A model generated the notes under the pieces. It was not told where the DNA came from. It saw only the letters and a list, made by a program, of their open reading frames with translations, and did no database searches. Below are positions 43,534 to 52,902 of a DNA stretch of 64,000 nucleotides, one piece after another. The stretch spans positions 522,042-586,041 of the forward strand of contig NZ_KQ948852.1 in assembly GCF_001514215.1 (NCBI RefSeq). The letters are read 5' to 3'. Numbering within the stretch: position 1 is the first letter of the stretch; each line of letters opens with the position of its first letter. Position numbers and translations under genes: made by a program. This DNA is from Streptomyces bungoensis (GTDB lineage: Bacteria; Actinomycetota; Actinomycetes; Streptomycetales; Streptomycetaceae).

Positions 43534-44832
43534 ATGCGTATCGGAATGTCCCGCATGCTCGTCTGCGCCACGGCGCTCGCCCTCGCGGCGGGCCTTACGG
43601 CCTGCGGAAACGGCAGCGGCGGAGGGTCCTCGAACGACGGCAGGATCCACGTGCTGGTCTACGGGGACGCCAGCAACAAGGTCGAGAGGCGGATCGTCGA
43701 CACCTTCAACAAGACCTCCGACGTCAAGGCCGTCCTCGACACCATTCCCGGCGCCGACTACCAGCAGAAGCTGCAGACGATCATCAGCACGCCGCAGGCG
43801 CCCGACGTCTTCTTCAACTGGGGCGGCGGCAGCATCCAGCCGTTCGTGAAGGCCGGCCTGCTGATGCCGCTGACGGACTTCGTCAAGAAGGACCCGAACC
43901 TGGACGACAAGTTCCTGCCCGCCGTGTTCAACAGCGCCGTCGTCGACGGCAAGCCCTACGGCGTCCCCATGCGCGGCACGCAACCGGTGCTGCTGTTCAG
44001 CAACAAGAACGTGCTCGACAAGGCGGGCGTGCAGCCGCCGAAGACCTGGGACGAGCTGCTCACCACGGTGAAGCAGCTGAAGGCCAAGGGGGTCACCCCG
44101 ATCGCGCTCGGCGGCGGCGACCAGTGGCCGACGCTCATGTGGTTCGAGTACGTCTACGACCGGGTCGCCGGACCGGAGCTGTTCAAGAAGGCCCTCGGCG
44201 GCGACAAGGAGGCCTGGGCGAGCGCGGACAGCAAGAAGGCGCTCGGCATGCTGAAGGAGCTGGTCGACACCGGCGCCTTCGGCAAGAACTACGACTCGGT
44301 GAAGTACACCACCGGCGCCTCCCCCGCCCTGGTGGCCTCGGGCAAGGCCGGCTTCGAGCTGATGGGCTCCTGGTACTACGCCCAGCAGCAGCAGGACGCC
44401 AAGGACTTCGCCGCCAAGGGCCTCGGCTACACCACCTTCCCGACCGTCTCCGGCGGCAAGGGCGACCCGTCCGACGTGGTCGGCAACACCAACAACTTCT
44501 ACTCGGTGCTGAAGAAGACCAAGCACCCCGAGGCCGTCGCCAAGTTCCTGAAGCTCATGTACTCCGACGAGTTCGTCAAGGCCCAGCTGGCCATAGGCAA
44601 CCTGCCGACGACCACCAACACCAAGCAGTTCCTCGGCCAGTCGGCCAGCCCCGCCTACTCCCGCTTCCAGTACGACCTGGTCGCCAAGGCGGCCTCGTTC
44701 CAGCTGTCGTGGGACCAGGCCTACCCCCAGTCCGCCAGCACGTCCATGCACCAGGCCGTCCAGCAGTTCTTCGACGGGAAGCTCGACGCGGACGGCTTCA
44801 TCAAGGCCATGCAGGCCCTCCCGGCCGAGTGA
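43534..44832 (+). CDS. bxlE: Sugar ABC transporter solute-binding lipoprotein (xylobiose type)
   Basis: 432 residues. A lipoprotein signal with lipobox LTAC places the modified Cys at 24. The mature protein is a family 1 solute-binding fold with VLVYGDASNKVERRIVD at the start and GDQWPTLMWFEYVYDR near 190. It captures xylo-oligosaccharides outside the membrane and passes them to the permeases. The start at 43534 (GGAG 4-7 nt upstream) gives the correct signal; a longer frame upstream spans the operator. First gene of the bxlEFGA-like operon. No ATPase gene is in the operon, as in other Streptomyces systems that share MsiK. Confidence 0.9.
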   Translation: MRIGMSRMLVCATALALAAGLTACGNGSGGGSSNDGRIHVLVYGDASNKVERRIVDTFNKTSDVKAVLDTIPGADYQQKLQTIISTPQAPDVFFNWGGGSIQPFVKAGLLMPLTDFVKKDPNLDDKFLPAVFNSAVVDGKPYGVPMRGTQPVLLFSNKNVLDKAGVQPPKTWDELLTTVKQLKAKGVTPIALGGGDQWPTLMWFEYVYDRVAGPELFKKALGGDKEAWASADSKKALGMLKELVDTGAFGKNYDSVKYTTGASPALVASGKAGFELMGSWYYAQQQQDAKDFAAKGLGYTTFPTVSGGKGDPSDVVGNTNNFYSVLKKTKHPEAVAKFLKLMYSDEFVKAQLAIGNLPTTTNTKQFLGQSASPAYSRFQYDLVAKAASFQLSWDQAYPQSASTSMHQAVQQFFDGKLDADGFIKAMQALPAE

Positions 44833-44839
44833 TTCCTTC

Positions 44840-45796
44840 ATGAGCACACAGACCACGAGCGCTCCGACCGCCGCCGCGGCCTCCAAGGAGGGCCGGCGGC
44901 GGCCGGACACCGCCTACGCCGCCCGCGGCACGCGCCCCGGCTTCCTCTGGGCGCTGCCCGCCACCGTCTTCTTCGCGCTCTTCGCCATCGTGCCGCTGAT
45001 CGCGGTGGCCGTGCTGTCCTTCATGAGCTGGAACGGCCTCGGCTCCCCCCAGTTCGTCGGGACGGACAACTGGAAGCGCATCGTCGACGACCCCGTGATG
45101 GTCAAGAGCATCTGGCTCACGCTGCTGCTCACCGCCCTGGGCGTGGCCCTGCAGACCCCGCTGAGCATCGTCCTCGGCGTGTGGGCCGCCGGGCACCAGC
45201 GCAACCGCGCCGTCATATCGGCGATCTACTTCGTCCCGCTGCTGCTGTCCTCCACCGCCGTGTCCGTGCTCTGGCGGGCCCTGCTCGACCCGAACTTCGG
45301 CATCCCCGCCCGGATGACGTGGCTGTTCGGGGACGGCAACCTGTTCGGTGAGCAGACCACCGCCATCGGGGTGCTGGCGTTCGTCAGCACCTGGCAGTTC
45401 ACCCCGTTCCACACGCTGATCTACCAGGGCGCGGCCCGGGCCGTGCCGCAGGTGCTGTACCAGGCCGCCGAGATCGACGGTGCGGGACGCTACCGCCGGT
45501 TCTTCCACATCACCCTGCCGCAGCTGCGCAACTCGGTGATCACCTCGATGATCCTGATGATCGTCGGCGGGCTCACCACCTTCGAGACGGTGCTCATCCT
45601 CACCCAGGGCGGACCGGGCACCGACACCACGATCAGCGCCTACTACATGTACCAGAAGGCCTTCCAGGGCTTCGACTTCGGCGCCGGTGCGGCCATCGCC
45701 CTCTGCCTGGTCGTCGCGGCCACGATCATCTCGCTGATCGTCGTCCGCGTCTCCGGCTACGACAAGATGCGCAGCGACATGGAGGGTGTCTCGTGA
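44840..45796 (+). CDS. bxlF: Sugar ABC transporter permease (BxlF-like)
   Basis: 318 residues with six predicted membrane helices, including WALPATVFFALFAIVPLIAVAVL at 35-57. The EAA loop for ATPase contact is AAEIDGAGRYRRFFHITLPQ near 210-229. The N-terminus is a charged, variable extension. It starts 7 nt after the lipoprotein stop, and its stop overlaps the next permease start by 4 nt. Forms the channel with BxlG for xylo-oligosaccharide uptake, inferred from operon context. Confidence 0.9.
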   Translation: MSTQTTSAPTAAAASKEGRRRPDTAYAARGTRPGFLWALPATVFFALFAIVPLIAVAVLSFMSWNGLGSPQFVGTDNWKRIVDDPVMVKSIWLTLLLTALGVALQTPLSIVLGVWAAGHQRNRAVISAIYFVPLLLSSTAVSVLWRALLDPNFGIPARMTWLFGDGNLFGEQTTAIGVLAFVSTWQFTPFHTLIYQGAARAVPQVLYQAAEIDGAGRYRRFFHITLPQLRNSVITSMILMIVGGLTTFETVLILTQGGPGTDTTISAYYMYQKAFQGFDFGAGAAIALCLVVAATIISLIVVRVSGYDKMRSDMEGVS

Positions 45797-46611
45797 AACG
45801 ACGCCCCAACTACCTGGCCGGCGCCGGCTCACTCGTCTGGCTGGTCCTGGTGGGTCTGCCGCTGTACGTGATGCTGGCGGCGACCCTGCGCACCCGGCAG
45901 GACTACGCGAGCAAGGGGCCCCTGTCCTTCCCCGGGGACTTCACCCTGGACAACTACACGGGCGCCTTCGACTCGGGCTTCGGCCGGTACTTCCTCAACA
46001 CCATCATCGTCACCGTCTGCGTCGTCGGCGTGGTGCTGCTGCTCGTACCGCCCCTGGCCTACGCGATCGTGCGCAGCCGCAGCCGCGTCACCTCGCAGAT
46101 CTTCCGGCTGTTCCTGCTGGGCCTCGCGATCCCCGCCCAGGCCGTCATCGTCCCGATGTTCTACCTGATCACCGAGGCCGGCCTGTACGACAACCTGCTC
46201 GGCGTCATCCTGCCCACCGCCGCGTTCTGCCTGCCCATGTCGGCGCTCGTCCTCAGCGGCGCGATGCGCGACATCTCGCCGGAGCTGTTCGAGGCGATGA
46301 CGGTGGACGGGGCGAGCCCGCGGCGGATGTTCTTCCAGCTCGTCGTGCCGCTCTCGCGCGGCGGCCTGTCCACGATCGTGGTGTTCTCCGCGCTCCAGGC
46401 CTGGAACGGCTTCCTGTTCCCGCTCGTCCTGACCCAGTCCGACTCCACCAAGGTGATCACGCTGGGCCTGTACAACTTCCAGACCGAGCACGGCATCGAC
46501 ATCCCCGGCCTGCTGGGCGCCGTGACCCTGTCCATGGTGCCCGTCCTGCTCATCTACCTGTTCGCCCGCAGGGCCCTCGTCCAGGGTCTGATGGGCGTGG
46601 GAGGAAAGTGA
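45793..46611 (+). CDS. bxlG: Sugar ABC transporter permease (BxlG-like)
   Basis: 272 residues with six membrane helices. The EAA loop is EAMTVDGASPRRMFFQLVVP near 171-190. The GTG start overlaps the bxlF stop (GTGA), and its own stop overlaps the beta-xylosidase start, so the operon is translationally coupled. Partner of BxlF. Confidence 0.9.
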   Translation: MKRRPNYLAGAGSLVWLVLVGLPLYVMLAATLRTRQDYASKGPLSFPGDFTLDNYTGAFDSGFGRYFLNTIIVTVCVVGVVLLLVPPLAYAIVRSRSRVTSQIFRLFLLGLAIPAQAVIVPMFYLITEAGLYDNLLGVILPTAAFCLPMSALVLSGAMRDISPELFEAMTVDGASPRRMFFQLVVPLSRGGLSTIVVFSALQAWNGFLFPLVLTQSDSTKVITLGLYNFQTEHGIDIPGLLGAVTLSMVPVLLIYLFARRALVQGLMGVGGK

Positions 46612-48992
46612 CCGCCAACGTGGCCGTAGAGACCACCCCCGAAGCCCCCCTCTGGAACGACCCGACGCAGGACATCGGCACCCGGGTGTCCGCCCTGATC
46701 GACGCGATGACCCTGGAAGAGAAGATCGCCCAGCTGTACGGCGTGTGGGTCGGCGCCTCCGACGAGGGCGGCGAAGTCGCCCCGCACCAGCACGACATGG
46801 AGGAGGCGGTCGACCTCGGTGCCCTCCTGCCGGCCGGTCTGGGGCAGCTGACCCGTCCCTTCGGCACGGCGCCCGTCGATCCCGCGCTCGGCGCGCTCTC
46901 CCTGGCGCGCACCCAGGCCCGGATCGCCGCGGCGAACCGCTTCGGCATCCCGGCCCTGGCGCACGAGGAGTGCCTGGCCGGATTCGCCACCTGGGGTGCC
47001 ACCGCCTACCCCGTCCCGCTGTCCTGGGGCGCCACCTTCGACCCCGGGCTGGTCCGCGAGATGGCCGCCGCGATCGGCCGCGACATGCGCTCCGTCGGCG
47101 TCCACCAGGGCCTCGCGCCCGTCCTGGACGTGGTGCGCGACCTGCGCTGGGGCCGCGTCGAGGAGACCATCGGAGAGGACCCCTACCTCGTCGGCAGCAT
47201 CGGCACCGCCTACGTGCGGGGCCTGCAGTCCGCCGGTGTCGTCGCCACCCTCAAGCACTTCGCCGGCTACTCGGCCTCCCGCGCCGGCCGCAACCTGGCG
47301 CCGGTCGCCATGGGCCCGCGCGAGCGGGCGGACGTCCTGCTGCCGCCCTTCGAGATGGCGGTGCGCGAGGGCGGAGCGGGCTCCGTCATGCACGCCTACA
47401 CCGACACCGACGGGATCCCCTCGGCGGCCGACGAGGAACTCCTCACCGGGCTGCTGCGGGACACCTGGGGGTTCGACGGCACGGTAGTCGCCGACTACTT
47501 CGGCATCGCCTTCCTGCGCATCCTGCACGGCATCGCGGGTGACTGGGCCGAGGCCGCGGGCACGGCCCTGCGCGCGGGCGTCGACGTCGAGCTGCCCACC
47601 GTCAAGACGTTCGGCGCGCCCCTGGCCGAGGCCGTCGCCGCGGGCCGCGTTCCGGAGCCGCTCGTCGACCGCGCGCTGCGCCGGGTGCTCACCCAGAAGG
47701 CCCGGCTCGGCCTGCTCGACGCGGGCTGGAACCCCGTACCGGCCACCCTCGACGGCGCCGACCTGGACGATCCGGACGCCCTGCGCGGCACGGTCGACCT
47801 GGACTCGCCGGCCAACCGGGAGCTGGCCCGCACCGTCGCCGAGGAAGCCGTCGTGCTGCTCGCCAACGACGGCACCCTGCCGCTGGACCGGCCGCGCCGC
47901 ATCGCCCTGGTCGGCCCCAACGGCGGCGAACCCACGGCCGTGCTCGGCTGCTACTCCTTCCCCCAGCACGTCGGCGTGCACCACCCGCAGACGCCGCCCG
48001 GCATCGACCTGCCCACGCTGCACGACGCCCTGCGCCGCGAGTTCCCCGGCGCGGAGATCGACGTCGTGCGCGGCACCGGCGTCGACGACGGCGACGTCTC
48101 CGGCCTGGCCGAGGCCGTCGAAGCCGCCCGCCGGGCCGACGTCGTCGTCGCCGCCCTGGGAGACCGGGCGGGTCTCTTCGGCCGCGGAACCAGCGGTGAG
48201 GGCTGCGACGCCGAGTCGCTGGCCCTGCCCGGGGCCCAGCAGCACCTGCTCGACGCCCTGCTCGACAGCGGCACGCCGGTCGTGGCGGTCCTGCTCAGCG
48301 GCCGGCCCTACGCCCTCGGCCGCGCCGCGGACGAGGCCGCGGCGATCGTGCAGTCGTTCTTCCCGGGCATGGAGGGCACGCCCGCCCTCGCCGGAGTGCT
48401 GAGCGGCCGGACGAACCCCTCCGGCCGGCTGCCCGTCAGCGTGCCCCGCGGCCCCGGCGGCCAGCCCGCCACCTACCTCGGCGCCCGCCTCGCCCAGGCC
48501 GGCGACGTCTCCAACGTCGACCCCACCGCGGCCTTCGCCTTCGGCCACGGCCTGTCCTACACGTCCTTCCACTGGGACGACCTGGCGGTCGACCGCCCGG
48601 AGGCGGACACCGCGGGCGAGTTCTCCCTCGCCTTGACGGTGCGCAACACGGGGGAACGGCACGGCACCGAGGTCGTCCAGCTCTATCTGCACGACCCCGT
48701 CGCCTCCGTCGTCCAGCCGGTGCAGCGTCTCGTCGGGTACACCCGGCTCCCGCTGGCCCCGGGCGAGACCCGCCGGCTGCGCGTCACCGTCCCCGCCGAC
48801 CTGGCCTCCTTCACCGGACGCGACGGACGGCGGGTGGTCGAGCCGGGCGAACTGCACCTGCGGCTGGCCGCCTCCAGCGCCGACGTCCGCCTGACGGCGA
48901 CGGTCACCCTGACCGGCCCGGCACGGCACGTGGACCACACCCGGCGGTTCCACGCGCGGTTCGACCAGGAGCCGGGCGGCCAGGACGGCTGA
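46608..48992 (+). CDS. bxlA: Glycoside hydrolase family 3 beta-xylosidase (BxlA-like)
   Basis: 794 residues. The N-terminal GH3 barrel contains VLDVVRDLRWGRVEETIGED and the catalytic nucleophile Asp in TVVADYFGIAF near 292. The C-terminal alpha/beta domain contains the second active-site loop (RGTSGEGCDAESLALPG), and a fibronectin-like tail follows (VQPVQRLVGYTRLPLAPGE). It has no signal peptide, so it acts in the cytoplasm on imported xylobiose. The GTG at 46608 is overlapped by the bxlG stop and preceded by GGAGG only 3-4 nt away. Last gene of the operon; a strong hairpin follows. Confidence 0.92.
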   Translation: MTANVAVETTPEAPLWNDPTQDIGTRVSALIDAMTLEEKIAQLYGVWVGASDEGGEVAPHQHDMEEAVDLGALLPAGLGQLTRPFGTAPVDPALGALSLARTQARIAAANRFGIPALAHEECLAGFATWGATAYPVPLSWGATFDPGLVREMAAAIGRDMRSVGVHQGLAPVLDVVRDLRWGRVEETIGEDPYLVGSIGTAYVRGLQSAGVVATLKHFAGYSASRAGRNLAPVAMGPRERADVLLPPFEMAVREGGAGSVMHAYTDTDGIPSAADEELLTGLLRDTWGFDGTVVADYFGIAFLRILHGIAGDWAEAAGTALRAGVDVELPTVKTFGAPLAEAVAAGRVPEPLVDRALRRVLTQKARLGLLDAGWNPVPATLDGADLDDPDALRGTVDLDSPANRELARTVAEEAVVLLANDGTLPLDRPRRIALVGPNGGEPTAVLGCYSFPQHVGVHHPQTPPGIDLPTLHDALRREFPGAEIDVVRGTGVDDGDVSGLAEAVEAARRADVVVAALGDRAGLFGRGTSGEGCDAESLALPGAQQHLLDALLDSGTPVVAVLLSGRPYALGRAADEAAAIVQSFFPGMEGTPALAGVLSGRTNPSGRLPVSVPRGPGGQPATYLGARLAQAGDVSNVDPTAAFAFGHGLSYTSFHWDDLAVDRPEADTAGEFSLALTVRNTGERHGTEVVQLYLHDPVASVVQPVQRLVGYTRLPLAPGETRRLRVTVPADLASFTGRDGRRVVEPGELHLRLAASSADVRLTATVTLTGPARHVDHTRRFHARFDQEPGGQDG

Positions 48993-49002
48993 CCCGCACC
49001 CG

Positions 49003-49042
49003 CGCCGCGGCACGCCCCCTCCCCCGGGGGTGTGCCGCGGCG
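49003..49042. terminator. Hairpin terminator after the xylan operon
   Basis: An 11-bp perfect outer stem CGCCGCGGCAC / GTGCCGCGGCG encloses a CCCCC/GGGGG inner stem. It lies between the GH3 gene and the convergent phosphatase gene. Confidence 0.85.
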
Positions 49043-49084
49043 GGCTCGGCCATCTCTCGTTCTCGCCGTCTGCGGGCCTGACGG

Positions 49085-50293
49085 TCACTGGTACTGCGGG
49101 CGCCATTCGAAGAGCAGGATGGTCGCGTCGTCCCGCAACCGGTTGCGCTGGTAGTCGAGGATGGCGTGGATGAGCAGCCGCAGCACCTCGGCCGGGCGCT
49201 GGCCTGCGGCGTTGGAGCGGATGATGAAGTCGGTGAACCGGTCGAGGCCGAACTCCGCGCCGTTCGCGTCGCGAGCCTCCACGACACCGTCGGTGTAGAG
49301 CAGGACGCAGTCGCCCGGTTCCAGTTTCGTCTCGTGGACCTGCCGGGAGGGAGGGGCGAGTGGGCCGGCCAGGCCGAGCGGCGGCTGCGGAGGACTGTCC
49401 AGCGCCCCGGCGAGCACGCGCTCGTCGCGTATCAGCAGCGGTGGCGGATGACCGCAGTTGACCCACCTCAGCGCTCCGGACTCCGCGTCGAGGCGGCACA
49501 GCACGCCGGTGCAGAACTGGTCGGGCAGCCACTGGGCGAGCGCCTGGTCGACGCGGCCGACGACGTCGACGAGTGCGCCGCCGGCGCGGCGGGCGTTGCG
49601 TGCCGCCGCCATGGCGACCGAGGTGGTCAGACCGGCGGTCAGATCGTGACCCATGCCGTCCACAATCATGGTGTGCAGTTCGTTCTTGATCACCGAGTGG
49701 TCGAAGGCGTCGCCGGCGATGTCGTACGCCGGTTCCAGAACGGCGGTCGACACGCACTTGCTGCTGCCGATGGTGCGTGGCGGCAGGAAGGCGCGCAGCA
49801 TCTCGGCGGGCAGGCCCATGGTCGCGGTTCGGGTGCGGGCGGCGAGCCAGTCGCTGTAGGCGCGCTTGGAGGAGATCAGCATGGCGAACAGATGGGCCAG
49901 CGTCCGGCTGCGGCGCATCCGCGCCGCGTCGAGCGAGGCGGTCCGCACCGCCAGCACGCCGAGCCGCTCCGCACCGTCGATCAGGGGCATCCAGACGATC
50001 AGGCCGTCGGCGGCGTCGACCACCCGCGGGGAGACCGTGCGGTACGCCCAGCCGGCCGACGAGCGGTCCACCGGCAGCGGCCGCAGGGCTTCGTCGAGGG
50101 GGATGAGCAGCCGTTGCTGCAGGTCGGCCAGGTAGATCAGCGCGGCGTCCAGGCCGAGGGCAGCGGCGTACCGGTCGGCGAGGGCGGGCAGTTCGACCGG
50201 CAACGCCGTCTGCGCCTCGGTGAGCAGCCGTTCCAGCCGCTGCTCGTCGACGGCGGGGGCGGAACCGGCGGGCGCGTGCGGTAGGTCCGACAC
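49085..50293 (-). CDS. SpoIIE-type PP2C serine phosphatase with N-terminal GAF-like sensor
   Basis: 402 residues. About 25-170 resemble a GAF domain (LGLDAALIYLADLQQRLLIP). About 185-395 form the PP2C fold of SpoIIE/RsbU phosphatases. Metal-binding acids are in DIAGDAFDH, IVDGMGHDLTAG and YTDGVVEA, with RDDATILLFEW at the end. Such proteins dephosphorylate anti-sigma-factor antagonists in sigma-B-type stress pathways. It starts 4 nt after the HdeD-like gene on the same strand, an operon. No anti-sigma factor lies nearby, so its target is unknown. Confidence 0.9.
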   Translation of the reverse strand: MSDLPHAPAGSAPAVDEQRLERLLTEAQTALPVELPALADRYAAALGLDAALIYLADLQQRLLIPLDEALRPLPVDRSSAGWAYRTVSPRVVDAADGLIVWMPLIDGAERLGVLAVRTASLDAARMRRSRTLAHLFAMLISSKRAYSDWLAARTRTATMGLPAEMLRAFLPPRTIGSSKCVSTAVLEPAYDIAGDAFDHSVIKNELHTMIVDGMGHDLTAGLTTSVAMAAARNARRAGGALVDVVGRVDQALAQWLPDQFCTGVLCRLDAESGALRWVNCGHPPPLLIRDERVLAGALDSPPQPPLGLAGPLAPPSRQVHETKLEPGDCVLLYTDGVVEARDANGAEFGLDRFTDFIIRSNAAGQRPAEVLRLLIHAILDYQRNRLRDDATILLFEWRPQYQ

Positions 50294-50296
50294 CGA

Positions 50297-50974
50297 TCAG
50301 TGCTGGGCATGCGGGCGTGCGTGGAACAGGGGCCGCCGCTCGGTGGGCGTCCCTGCGGCGAGGTGGCCGATCTCGACGCGCGTCATGATGGCGCGGACCA
50401 CTTCGGTCAGGCCGAAGACGATGGCCATGACGCCGACCACCAGGGTGAGCGTCGCGATGGAGGCGAACGGCATGGTGATCATCACGATGCCGGCCAGAGC
50501 GCCGATGATGCCGAAGGCCACGTGCCAGCCGCGCGCCGGCATGGTCCGGTCGGAGGCCGCCGCGACCGTCTCGAGGATGCCCCGCAGCAGCCAGCCGAAG
50601 CCGATCCACAGCGCGAGCAGGAAGAGCGACTCCAGGGTGCCCCGGAAGCAGATCAGTCCCAGCAGGACGGAGACCGCGCCGGTGATGAAGTGCAGCACGC
50701 GAAGGTGCCCGGCGACGTGGGTGCCGAATGCGGCGGCGAGTTGGAAGACACCGACGGCCAGCAGGTAGACACCGAAGAGCACGCCGATGACGCGGAGGGT
50801 CGGGCCCGGCCAGACCAGGGCGACGACGCCCAGGGCGATCGTGGCGATGCCCATGGTGAGCAGGAGTTGCCAGCCGAGGTTCGCCACGGCGGCCAAGCCT
50901 CCGGTCAGGGGGCTCTCCTGCGGTTCGGCGCCGCGCGGGGGCACGGGGCCGGAGGAAGCGGAAGGAGATGTCAT
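50297..50974 (-). CDS. HdeD-family (DUF308) membrane protein
   Basis: 225 residues with six hydrophobic helices in the HdeD arrangement: LLLTMGIATIALGVVALVWPGPTLRVIGVLFGVY, cut by the GP motif, then LLGLICF, ALWIGFGWLLRGI, VAFGIIGALAGIVMITMPF and LTLVVGVMAIVFGLTEVV. HdeD proteins are linked to acid and membrane stress. The N-terminal 25 residues are a proline-rich disordered tail. It precedes the phosphatase gene by 3 nt. Function inferred from family only. Confidence 0.88.
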   Translation of the reverse strand: MTSPSASSGPVPPRGAEPQESPLTGGLAAVANLGWQLLLTMGIATIALGVVALVWPGPTLRVIGVLFGVYLLAVGVFQLAAAFGTHVAGHLRVLHFITGAVSVLLGLICFRGTLESLFLLALWIGFGWLLRGILETVAAASDRTMPARGWHVAFGIIGALAGIVMITMPFASIATLTLVVGVMAIVFGLTEVVRAIMTRVEIGHLAAGTPTERRPLFHARPHAQH

Positions 50975-51068
50975 GGCACCTGCCTCCTTCTCGGAGCAGC
51001 GTCGTCAGGTCCGTACGAGTCCATCGTCACCCGATCGGCCGCACGCCGCTCGGTGAAGGGGGCCGGGT

Positions 51069-51593
51069 CTAGCCTCGCCGTCCCCTGAAAACCGTAGCCA
51101 CTTTGGCGGGTCGTGGGCTGAGATCGGTCGTCAGTCGGTGTTTCGCGGCAGCCGCCAGCTCGTCGAAACTCGCCACAAGCGGGTCGAGGTCCGGAGAGAA
51201 GTTCCCCTTCGCCACCTGGCGCAGGACGGAGACGACCTCCTCATCCAGCGTGGCCATGGCCGCGCGCACCTCGTCGCTGTCGATGTCCCTCTGGACCGTT
51301 TCCCAGGTCGCGTGGCACTCGTCGCTGCGCCTGATGGCCTCGGCCTGGAGGGCTTGCCGACCCTCGGGTGAATGAGGCCCGTCGACCGACTGCGGTAGCC
51401 CGGCAACCCACTCCCTCGCCTCGTACACGCGCCTGGCGTGGTGATGGACGGCTTGCCGCTGAGCCTGGAGCCCCGACACCTCGTCCCTGTGCCGCTGGCC
51501 CAGGGACCTGACCGCGTAATGGGCCATGGCTCCGACGAAGCCCCCGCTGAGAACTCCCCCGAGCCACGCGAGCGCGGTATTGAGCGTGGTCAC
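51069..51593 (-). CDS. Membrane-anchored hypothetical protein
   Basis: 174 residues if the GTG at 51593 is used. One N-terminal membrane segment (ALAWLGGVLSGGFVGAMAHYAV, about 7-28) is followed by a charged helical domain with coiled-coil-like spacing (QRHRDEVSGLQAQRQAVHHH, ALQAEAIRRSDECHATWE). The start is uncertain: a GTG at 51650 has GAGGG upstream and adds 19 residues, but the anchor would then lie further inside. No family recognised. The gene lies between the HdeD and CtaG-like genes in an accessory stretch. Confidence 0.6.
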   Translation of the reverse strand: MTTLNTALAWLGGVLSGGFVGAMAHYAVRSLGQRHRDEVSGLQAQRQAVHHHARRVYEAREWVAGLPQSVDGPHSPEGRQALQAEAIRRSDECHATWETVQRDIDSDEVRAAMATLDEEVVSVLRQVAKGNFSPDLDPLVASFDELAAAAKHRLTTDLSPRPAKVATVFRGRRG

Positions 51594-51756
51594 GGGTCCC
51601 AGTGAACGGCCTTTCGCGGTCCGTACCGCCTGCGACGCCGCATGGTTCACCCGTTGTGCCCTCAGATGGGCATGCGGTCGGCGGAGTGGCTCCGGGCCCA
51701 TGCGGAGGCCGAGTGCACGGTCGGGGCGAGAGCCGCGCGCACCACGGCGGGCACGG

Positions 51757-52779
51757 TCAGCGGTGCTGGCGCCGGATGCTCGCGGCCACCTCGTTCTGTT
51801 CGGTCTCCCACCAGGGACGTACTCGTTCGGGAGACGGTGCCGGGTCCTGTTCCGAGACGGTGGTGTCTGCGGCGGAGGTGGCGGGGGCGAGTTCCGTGTC
51901 GAGGCGCTGGTCCAGAGCCGCGGCCTGGACCCGCTCCGCGCGCGCCCACTGGAACAGGAGCGCCAGCATGAAGGGCAGGGCGACCAACTCGGCGATGCTG
52001 AGCATGGCGCCACCGCCGAGCTGCTGGTCCCGCTGGACGTCCGGGGACCAGGACGGCGCGTGGTGCAGGTACCAGGCGCCCGCGATCAGCGTGCCGTGCG
52101 TCATGACGACGACGCCCGGGATCGCGTCGACGACGCCGTCCAGGAAGACCAGGCCCGCACGGACCGGATGGGTGCACCAGGAGGGCAGGGCGTCTTCGTG
52201 GGTGAGGACCGGTACGACGACCAGGCATCCGGCCGCCAGCAGGTGCAGGTACATCAGCTCGTGCAGCCAGCCGATGCGCAGAGCGGTGGCGAAGTACGGC
52301 GTGAAGTACACCGTCAACTCCGTGGCCAGCACGAGAGCGGTGCTGACCAGCGGGAAGGTCAAGGCGCGTACCACCTTGCCGCTGATGACCCCCCGGACCC
52401 GCTCCGACGCGGTTTCCGGCAGTGCCCGCACCGCCAGGCGCACCGGGTCACCGAGGGCCAGACCGAGGGGGGCGACCAGGTCGAGGAGGATGTTCTGCAC
52501 GGCAGCCGGCCAGAACAGCACGTGGTCGTACACGGCGAGGGACGACATCGTCGCCACCACCAGCGCGCCCAGCCCGAGCAGCGCGAAGACAGCGCTGCGG
52601 GCGACGGGCCAGGGCTCACCCCGGCGCCGCAGCCGGACGACGCCCCAGCCGTACGACGCGCCGAGGACGACGACCAGCAGCAGTGCGGGGACGTCCGACT
52701 GCCACGAGAACAGCAGACGCCCCACGGTCAGCTCCGGAAGCGCACCGGCCGCCGGCTCGGTCACCGCGTAGCCACTCAT
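51757..52779 (-). CDS. CtaG-like membrane protein (second paralogue)
   Basis: 340 residues with about nine hydrophobic segments, among them VPALLLVVVLGASYGWGVVRL near 30 and VSTALVLATELTVYFTPYFA near 140-160. The family signature GWLHELMYLHLLAAGCLVVVP resembles that of caa3_CtaG proteins. The C-terminus is a long polar tail. GGAGGAG lies about 10 nt before the ATG at 52779; an upstream ATG at 52809 is less likely because it would absorb that ribosome site. It is a paralogue of the protein at 36632, but is surrounded by degenerate and accessory genes rather than respiratory genes. Confidence 0.82.
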   Translation of the reverse strand: MSGYAVTEPAAGALPELTVGRLLFSWQSDVPALLLVVVLGASYGWGVVRLRRRGEPWPVARSAVFALLGLGALVVATMSSLAVYDHVLFWPAAVQNILLDLVAPLGLALGDPVRLAVRALPETASERVRGVISGKVVRALTFPLVSTALVLATELTVYFTPYFATALRIGWLHELMYLHLLAAGCLVVVPVLTHEDALPSWCTHPVRAGLVFLDGVVDAIPGVVVMTHGTLIAGAWYLHHAPSWSPDVQRDQQLGGGAMLSIAELVALPFMLALLFQWARAERVQAAALDQRLDTELAPATSAADTTVSEQDPAPSPERVRPWWETEQNEVAASIRRQHR

Positions 52780-52902
52780 GCGAATCGTTCTCCTCCGGCT
52801 CGAAGGCATGGGCCGCGCCCACTCGGCTCCCCCAACGGGACCCTAGGGCCCGGCGACCGGGGCCCCGGCACCGGGGCGCCGCACGTCCGGGTGATCTCCG
52901 TC

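Noticed and set aside
46554..50609. Long minus-strand open frame over bxlA and beyond
   Set aside because: The protein has no family motif and lies over the coding GH3 gene in the opposite sense; GC artefact.
52837..52851. GGGACCCTAGGGCCC resembling a DevR-like box before the second CtaG-like gene
   Set aside because: It is one base longer than the consistent 14-bp boxes, and the expected -10 is absent at 24 nt.
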